DNA from: Paenibacillus sp. FSL W8-0426
GTDB lineage: Bacteria > Bacillota > Bacilli > Paenibacillales > Paenibacillaceae
Direction: 5' to 3'
NCBI RefSeq assembly: GCF_037969725.1
Contig: NZ_CP150203.1
Location: forward strand, 1,132,001-1,196,000
DNA: 64,000 nt
The position numbers and the translations under genes were made by a program. Under the pieces are notes generated by a model, which worked only from the letters and a program-made list of their open reading frames with translations, was not told the origin of the DNA and made no database searches. This document shows positions 59,198 to 64,000 of the stretch, one piece after another; within the stretch, counting starts at the first letter, position 1; each line of letters starts with the position of its first letter.

Positions 59198-59879
59198 ACT
59201 AAGCAATGTCAGCAAAAACTATGGCAGCAAAAGGGCGCTTCGCGATGTTTCGCTGCGCATTGAACCCGGCAAGATCGTCGGTTTGTTGGGCAGCAATGGC
59301 AGCGGCAAAAGTACGCTGATGAAGCTGGCTGCAGGTCTGCTGCATCCGAGCAGCGGAACGATTGAGATCAACGGCAGGCCCGTTGGACTGGAAACGAAAA
59401 CCTTGGTGTCGTTTATGCCGGATCGGCCCTTGACCGAAAGCTGGATGAAGGTGCGTGATGCCGTGGCTTATTTCCGGGATTTCTTTCCGGATTTTGATGA
59501 AGCAAAGGCCCGTGAAATGCTTGCTTTCATGAAGCTTGATGCCGGGGAACGGGTACGCAATCTGTCCAAAGGCATGAATGAACGCCTGCAGCTGACCTTG
59601 GCGCTTTCCCGGAAAGCACATCTTTACTTGCTCGATGAGCCGATCGCAGGGGTGGACCCGGTGGCCCGTGGCAAAATACTGGATGCCATCGTCAAGTTCT
59701 ACGACGAAGATAGCAGTCTGATCATATCGACGCATCTTGTCAGTGATATCGAACGGATCTTCGATGAGGTTGTATTTATACGTGAAGGCGAAATGTTAAT
59801 GAAGGAAGAGGTGGAGACACTTCGTCTCCAGCACGGGAAAAGCGTGGATGACATGTTCAAGGAGGTATATGCGGAATGA
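59181..59879 (+). CDS. ABC transporter ATPase, operon 2
   Basis: 232 residues. Walker A 'GSNGSGKST', Walker B 'LYLLDEPIAGVD', switch His 'ISTHLVSDIERI', signature variant 'NLSKGMNERL' as in the operon 1 ATPase. Shorter than that protein because the C-terminal extension is missing. ATGA overlap with the permease. Confidence 0.9.
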   Translation: MSSILELSNVSKNYGSKRALRDVSLRIEPGKIVGLLGSNGSGKSTLMKLAAGLLHPSSGTIEINGRPVGLETKTLVSFMPDRPLTESWMKVRDAVAYFRDFFPDFDEAKAREMLAFMKLDAGERVRNLSKGMNERLQLTLALSRKAHLYLLDEPIAGVDPVARGKILDAIVKFYDEDSSLIISTHLVSDIERIFDEVVFIREGEMLMKEEVETLRLQHGKSVDDMFKEVYAE

Positions 59880-60613
59880 TGACATTGCTGAAATACGATT
59901 TTAGAAAAAACCTCAACAGGTTGCTTGCCTCGCTCGTGGTATTGGCCGCGATTCAGGTTGCTATGGCGCTTTTCTTCCCAGCGCAGCAGGAGATTTTGGC
60001 GGTATTCAGTTATGTTGGCGTGGGCGTAGCCATCTTCATCAAAGTCATCCGCACCTATCTGTCCAACCTGAGATCGTACAGTCGAAGGCTTGTACCGGTA
60101 CATGGATTGTCCCACGTCCTGTCACCGTTGTTGTTCGGCACGATATGCGGACTGGTTTTGCTTGGTTTGGCCGCCATTCATTTCTATATTTATAAAGCAG
60201 CGCACGGTACGCCAGGCCTCGGCTACTTTATTGAAATGATGGGATTTGGGCCTTCGAAGGTGGCCGCGATTATCCTTTTTGCTTGGTGGGTCGCGATGTT
60301 CATGGCCATTACGATTTTCCTGTCGATTTCCATTGCAGGGGCGTTCCGCTGGAAAACCGGCCCTTGGATCGGCATTCTTGCGTTTTTCGTGTTAACCAAC
60401 GTGGTTTCGTGGCTGGATAACATCATTTTCTCGGGACGGATCAATCCGATGGATGTTTTCGTTGTAACGGAAAGCAGCAGCGAAATTTCCATTGTCTCCA
60501 CGAATTTTGGCTGGGATTCGATGGTGTGGGGCCATATCGTCTTTGAAGTGGCGTTGGCTGCCATCTTTGTGGGTGTGACGGTTTATCTTAACCATCGGAG
60601 GGTGGAAGCCTGA
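59876..60613 (+). CDS. ABC-2 type permease, operon 2
   Basis: 245 residues with six membrane helices and no large outside domain, unlike the operon 1 permease. The charged opening 'LLKYDFRKNLNRLL' is typical of bacitracin-efflux-type permeases. Forms a transporter with the preceding ATPase. Substrate unknown; antibiotic response is a common role of the family. Confidence 0.85.
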   Translation: MMTLLKYDFRKNLNRLLASLVVLAAIQVAMALFFPAQQEILAVFSYVGVGVAIFIKVIRTYLSNLRSYSRRLVPVHGLSHVLSPLLFGTICGLVLLGLAAIHFYIYKAAHGTPGLGYFIEMMGFGPSKVAAIILFAWWVAMFMAITIFLSISIAGAFRWKTGPWIGILAFFVLTNVVSWLDNIIFSGRINPMDVFVVTESSSEISIVSTNFGWDSMVWGHIVFEVALAAIFVGVTVYLNHRRVEA

Positions 60614-60705
60614 GTGAATGAAACCATTCCCCCTCTTATACGTAAAAAATGATATATTGTCTTTTTTGGCAGAAATGTTAATTTTGTCGCATAAGGAGGG
60701 GGATC

Positions 60706-61206
60706 ATGGAACTTTACTTCAGGGATAACTTCTTCAATGCCGGTTATACGGAGATCATGAATCATGCACAGGAACAGGCCGGTTATTTGGATCTGAAAAG
60801 CGCATGGGGTTCATCGCTGGATGTTTACGACCGATCCGGCCTGGCGTGCAGCGGGAAATTCCGCATGCTCAGCAACCGATGGGAGATCGATCGCGCGGAT
60901 GGGTACCCGCTCGGCGTGCTGAGGGCCAGATTCAGTTTCTTCAGCAAAAAGTACGAATACGATGCCGGGCAGCGCGGCATATATGACGTGAATGCGCCTG
61001 CGTTTTCCCAGGATTACGAGATCGCGGGCACGGATGGAAGCGTGGTTGCGCGCTTTCAGCGAACGAGTGGATGGTTCAGTTCGGGCGCTTTTATGCTAAG
61101 CAATACATCCGATCAGCTCGATAGCTATGAATTGGTCGCCGTGGTCATGGGCGTACATGCTATCAACAAAAGACGTAACTCGGCCGCATCCAGCAGCAGT
61201 ACGTAG
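60706..61206 (+). CDS. LURP-one/Tubby-C-like protein
   Basis: 166 residues, AAGGAGGGGG upstream of ATG 60706. Beta-rich, with short paired strands such as 'CSGKFRMLSNRWEIDRADG' and 'DYEIAGTDGSVVARFQRTSG', ending in a hydrophobic helix 'YELVAVVMGVHAINKRR'. This is the plan of LURP-one-related proteins (Tubby C-terminal superfamily), a membrane- or lipid-linked scaffold fold of unclear role in bacteria. A Ser-rich tail closes the protein. Stands alone with its own terminator. Confidence 0.7.
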   Translation: MELYFRDNFFNAGYTEIMNHAQEQAGYLDLKSAWGSSLDVYDRSGLACSGKFRMLSNRWEIDRADGYPLGVLRARFSFFSKKYEYDAGQRGIYDVNAPAFSQDYEIAGTDGSVVARFQRTSGWFSSGAFMLSNTSDQLDSYELVAVVMGVHAINKRRNSAASSSST

Positions 61207-61239
61207 CATCATAGCGTATTTACGGAGCGGCCATGAAGA

Positions 61240-61266
61240 AAAGCCCTGGCATAGAGCAGGGCTTTT
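61240..61266 (+). terminator. terminator of the LURP-one-like gene
   Basis: AAGCCCTG / CAGGGCTT stem, eight-base loop, TTTTT. Confidence 0.85.
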
Positions 61267-61319
61267 TGGCATGTTTTCCGTTCGGTATGGAGAGTGGGCT
61301 GAGCCTTCCCAAGGATATG

Positions 61320-62210
61320 CTAAACGCTGCCGCTGATTTCCTTTTTTTCAATGGAGCTGTTGTTCATGCCCCTGGATTTCCTATCCTTTTCATTGCCGAT
61401 CTCCTCCATGTCACTTTCGGCATACCGAGCCAATACTTTGGCTGCCGTTTCGGACATGCGTCCACGTAAGACCTCATCCTCGATGATGCGTACGCGTTTG
61501 CCCAGAAAGCGCATTTTGGATAGGACATAATCGATTTCGCCGCGAGGCACGCTAAGCTCAGTCCGATAAGTTTGTGTAGGCTCATCGTACGTGACTTGTT
61601 TCTCGAAGCAGGAGAAGGCGTACAGAATACGCGACAATTCGGGGTTGTATTCAGGCAGCACTTCAATGGTGATGCTTGTTTTTCGGCGGTCGGTCAACAG
61701 GGCAATCTGCCTGTTGTAGCGGCCGATATCTTCAGGGTTCAACTCCACGGGCTCTATGGCCACGATGCTGTGCAGTTTGGTAGCCATCAGTTTGCGATAA
61801 CGCGGAGCGTACCACAGGACATACCATTCCTTTTTGACCATGGAATATTCGAGGCGATACGGGTATCCCAGCTGATCATGGCTGACGCGCCCGTGACGCA
61901 CCCGGCCTGTCAGCCGGAAGCCCTGCCGCTTCAGCAGCATCTCGCGCAGCGGTTTCAACAGCGGATGATGGACGCTGGCTTCCTCGCTTTTTGCTTTTTC
62001 GGTCAAATACTCGCCAAGGTGCATGTCTTGCTCCCCGTCCAGCATGTGCACCAGCTTCTCGCGTGTCTGCGGGGTCAGCGCGCCTTGCGCCGACGGGTGA
62101 TCCAGCATCATGCGAAGCCAGGCGCGTTCCTGCGCCGTCCAGGTAAACAGTCCGGTTTCATTCAGCTTCGTCATCATCTGGTAATTGAACATTTTCTCGA
62201 ACAGGTTCAT
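61320..62210 (-). CDS. WYL-domain protein, second of a pair
   Basis: 296 residues from ATG 62210; AAGGAGA lies about 12 bases upstream, inside the preceding gene. The N-terminus is helical ('FTWTAQERAWLRMMLDHPSA') without a clear helix-turn-helix. The WYL domain (about 105-180) reads 'RLEYSMVKKEWYVLWYAPRY', a variant with W-Y-V-L-W-Y in place of the usual core. A WCX-like C-terminal extension follows. WYL domains sense nucleic acids or nucleotides. It overlaps the first WYL gene by 53 bases, so the two proteins probably work together, as PafB and PafC do in actinobacteria. Confidence 0.85.
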   Translation of the reverse strand: MNLFEKMFNYQMMTKLNETGLFTWTAQERAWLRMMLDHPSAQGALTPQTREKLVHMLDGEQDMHLGEYLTEKAKSEEASVHHPLLKPLREMLLKRQGFRLTGRVRHGRVSHDQLGYPYRLEYSMVKKEWYVLWYAPRYRKLMATKLHSIVAIEPVELNPEDIGRYNRQIALLTDRRKTSITIEVLPEYNPELSRILYAFSCFEKQVTYDEPTQTYRTELSVPRGEIDYVLSKMRFLGKRVRIIEDEVLRGRMSETAAKVLARYAESDMEEIGNEKDRKSRGMNNSSIEKKEISGSV

Positions 62211-63513
62211 AATACGCCGCAATCTCCTTCCATTCCTGGATCATTTCCTGCCGCAGCCTGCGCGGCTCCAGCACTTCGCAGCTGGAACCGAAGCTGCGCA
62301 GCCATGGCTTGATTTCCGTTGTGCCGTTGACCTGGATTTCGTAGAGGAAAGATTCGTCCGTTTCCGGCGTGATCGTTCCCCATTGTCCTTGCAGCCGAAC
62401 GCGATCCAGTATGAAATTGCGTTCGTTGTGCAAAGGATGGAAGAAACGTACCTTTACCGTTACCGGTTGGCCCGTGTCCACAAGCCAGCTATAGCGGCTA
62501 AGTTCTGCCCATTCCTGCTTCAGCCGACTCATGTATTTTTCTTCGATGTCATCCTGTTCCTCCAGTTGGGTAATGCCTTCCATCCGGAATTTGACGAATC
62601 TGCGTCTTCCCTGATAGCCGATGACATACCATCGTCCGTACTGGTGGTCGTATACAATCTCCAGCGGGATGATGCGATTGAGCCGTCCGCCCGATTCGCG
62701 CTCGAACAACGGATTTGTATTCTGCGAGCTGTAACTGGACGGTTTTTTGGGCGAGTAGTATATGAACTGTACCCTTTTGCGCTCCCGGATGGCAGCAAGG
62801 AGAGGATACAAATGGGCTTCGTCGAGAATGCGCGAGTAATAATGATACTTGTAAATGAACGGGTCCATCGCTTCTTCTTGCGGATAACTCGCGGCAATGG
62901 CCTTTTTTAGACTGTCGCGCAGCAGGTAGCCCTGTACCGACGGAACCTGAGTATTCGCCATAATATCCACAAAATCGTACAGCTCCAGTTGTTCCTCTGC
63001 CGTCAGTTCCGTCAGCGCGTCCTGTTCCAGCTTGTAGCGATATGGCCTGCCGCCGGGCTGCTTGCGAATGACCCCGACTTCTTCCAGGTATTTCAGGTCG
63101 GAACGGATCGTTTTTTCGTCGGGCAGCGCCATGTCTTCAGGCATTCCCTCGCAGCAAGCATCCAGCAGCTCCATGGCAGTAAGCGGTTCATCCTGAAGGG
63201 CATGCAAAATAACGGATAAGCGCTGTACCTCGGTTTCTTTCATCGATTTGGCCCGGTACAGAAACAGCAACAGAGGCTCTGCGGAATCCCCGTATTGGAA
63301 CCGGATGAGGTCTGCTATTTCGACTCCTTGTTCAGGCGCGCTTTGCTGCTCTGCGACGGTTTGCACGATTTCCTTTAAACGGCGGGTCGTTTTGTCGAAC
63401 GTATGTATAGATATGCCAAGTCTCTCTGCGTATTGCTTGCGGCTGTAAGCCCCGCTTGTCAGCGAGAGCATGCGAAGAAACTGGATTTCCTTGTCAAAGC
63501 TTTCTTTGGCCAT
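62158..63513 (-). CDS. WYL-domain transcriptional regulator, first of a pair
   Basis: 451 residues from ATG 63513 (GGGGAG eight bases upstream); the GTG at 63522 abuts that site. A first helix-turn-helix near the start ('SRKQYAERLGISIHTFDKTT'), a second winged-helix-like region near 140-165 ('TIRSDLKYLEEVGVIRKQPG'), then the WYL domain ('RLNRIIPLEIVYDHQYGRWY') and a WCX domain. Larger than the usual 310-330-residue WYL regulators because of the extra N-terminal helical segment. Confidence 0.88.
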   Translation of the reverse strand: MAKESFDKEIQFLRMLSLTSGAYSRKQYAERLGISIHTFDKTTRRLKEIVQTVAEQQSAPEQGVEIADLIRFQYGDSAEPLLLFLYRAKSMKETEVQRLSVILHALQDEPLTAMELLDACCEGMPEDMALPDEKTIRSDLKYLEEVGVIRKQPGGRPYRYKLEQDALTELTAEEQLELYDFVDIMANTQVPSVQGYLLRDSLKKAIAASYPQEEAMDPFIYKYHYYSRILDEAHLYPLLAAIRERKRVQFIYYSPKKPSSYSSQNTNPLFERESGGRLNRIIPLEIVYDHQYGRWYVIGYQGRRRFVKFRMEGITQLEEQDDIEEKYMSRLKQEWAELSRYSWLVDTGQPVTVKVRFFHPLHNERNFILDRVRLQGQWGTITPETDESFLYEIQVNGTTEIKPWLRSFGSSCEVLEPRRLRQEMIQEWKEIAAYYEPVRENVQLPDDDEAE

Positions 63514-63984
63514 GCGTTTCACTCCCCAATGGCTTATGTCGGGTGGGGCCGACCCGAATGCCCGACGTTGCCTGTTTGCTGCTGTTTATCCTCTATTGTA
63601 ACAGGCTTCCCGGCATGTTTCATGAAAGAGTGCCCATATTGTAAATATTGAAACTGCATTAATCAATCACACTAGGCCACTACGAGTGCAGTACCATCTT
63701 CCGATCGCTGTTATCCCCAGATTTTTTTGAATCCCCCTTTTCTAAGGGAAAAATCCGGTGATAAAGGCGAACGCTTCGCTTCTTCAGATTGGTTCTGCCT
63801 CTTCGTTAACGTGTGTATGTTTTTACAGTTTATATAGATGCATTTAACGGACATCTCGCCATACTTTCGCCATGTTCCCTCACGCGCGCGCGAGGCATAA
63901 TGATGAGGAAGAGCCAGTGAACGATGAACCATTGAAGCACGAACCATTGAAGCACGAACCATGGTGCGGAAGGAGTTGAACTAG
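63514..63984. other. 471-base intergenic region
   Basis: Holds the promoter of the WYL pair and the upstream region of the gene that begins at 63985. 63530-63565 has a GTCGGG...CCCGAC inverted repeat. An 84-codon minus-strand frame (63711-63962) encodes simple repeats and is unlikely to be real. A 15-base tandem repeat lies at 63926-63963. Confidence 0.4.
63926..63963 (+). repeat. 15-base tandem repeat
   Basis: GAACCATTGAAGCAC twice in full, then GAACCAT. Immediately upstream of the ribosome site of the last gene. Confidence 0.8.
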
Positions 63985-64000
63985 ATGAACATGAACATTC
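63985..64000 (+). CDS. start of an unknown gene cut by the window edge
   Basis: ATG 63985 (or 63991) stands nine bases after AAGGAG. Only MNMNI can be read. The ribosome site is the sole evidence. Confidence 0.45.

Noticed and set aside
63711..63962. 84-codon minus-strand frame with MVRASMVRASMVH start
   Set aside because: The repetitive start is just the 15-base tandem repeat translated; no ribosome site, low complexity.

Overview
The window looks like the chromosome of a Paenibacillus-type Bacillota. The evidence is: strong GGAGG ribosome sites with frequent TTG/GTG starts; CotH-kinase, YesM/YesN, YtrA/GntR-ABC, YhgE, Btr and FetAB families; futalosine-route menaquinone genes; and many hairpin-plus-T-run terminators. 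No rRNA, tRNA, transposase or cas gene was seen.

Layout. 0-7 kb: a truncated unknown gene, two CRISPR mini-arrays with closely related leaders, two DUF4190 paralogues, and a YhgE/Pip gene with its TetR regulator. 7-12 kb: an AT-rich, decaying accessory stretch. It holds a broken TPR-type regulator, a type I toxin locus of the small 'holin-like toxin' family, decayed unknown genes, a solitary CRISPR repeat, a TetR gene that looks leaderless, and a metallo-beta-lactamase gene cut by one TAG codon. 12-19 kb: aldo/keto reductase, chemotaxis receptor, secreted CotH-like protein, and a divergent EamA/AraC pair. 20-28.5 kb: a YesN/YesM two-component system with a co-transcribed sugar-binding lipoprotein, then an mglBAC galactose-type ABC importer; both blocks carry cre-like sites. 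29-35 kb: a histidine kinase with a degenerate GGDEF domain, and a MarR-controlled heterodimeric ABC exporter.

35-38 kb is the most interesting block: an NrtR-type Nudix regulator followed by NADAR, bacterial PARG and TARG1-like macrodomain genes. These are three different ADP-ribose-removing families in one apparent operon, with a symmetric four-half-site operator. 38-45 kb: a Fur-box siderophore uptake cluster (no ATPase), its Btr-like sensor-regulator, and FetAB. 45-48 kb: an oxidoreductase and mqnB-mqnD. 48-61 kb: two GntR-ABC-permease operons with similar operators over their -10 boxes, a secreted coiled-coil protein, a lipase-like hydrolase, PatB, an S9 oligopeptidase, a second aldo/keto reductase and a LURP-one-like protein. 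61-64 kb: two overlapping WYL regulators and the first codons of an unknown gene.

Two intergenic regions (17510-17694 and 46119-46302) carry the same about 185-bp palindromic element, built of two direct and two inverted copies of one motif at nearly identical spacing. It is the clearest non-coding structure that no ordinary feature explains.
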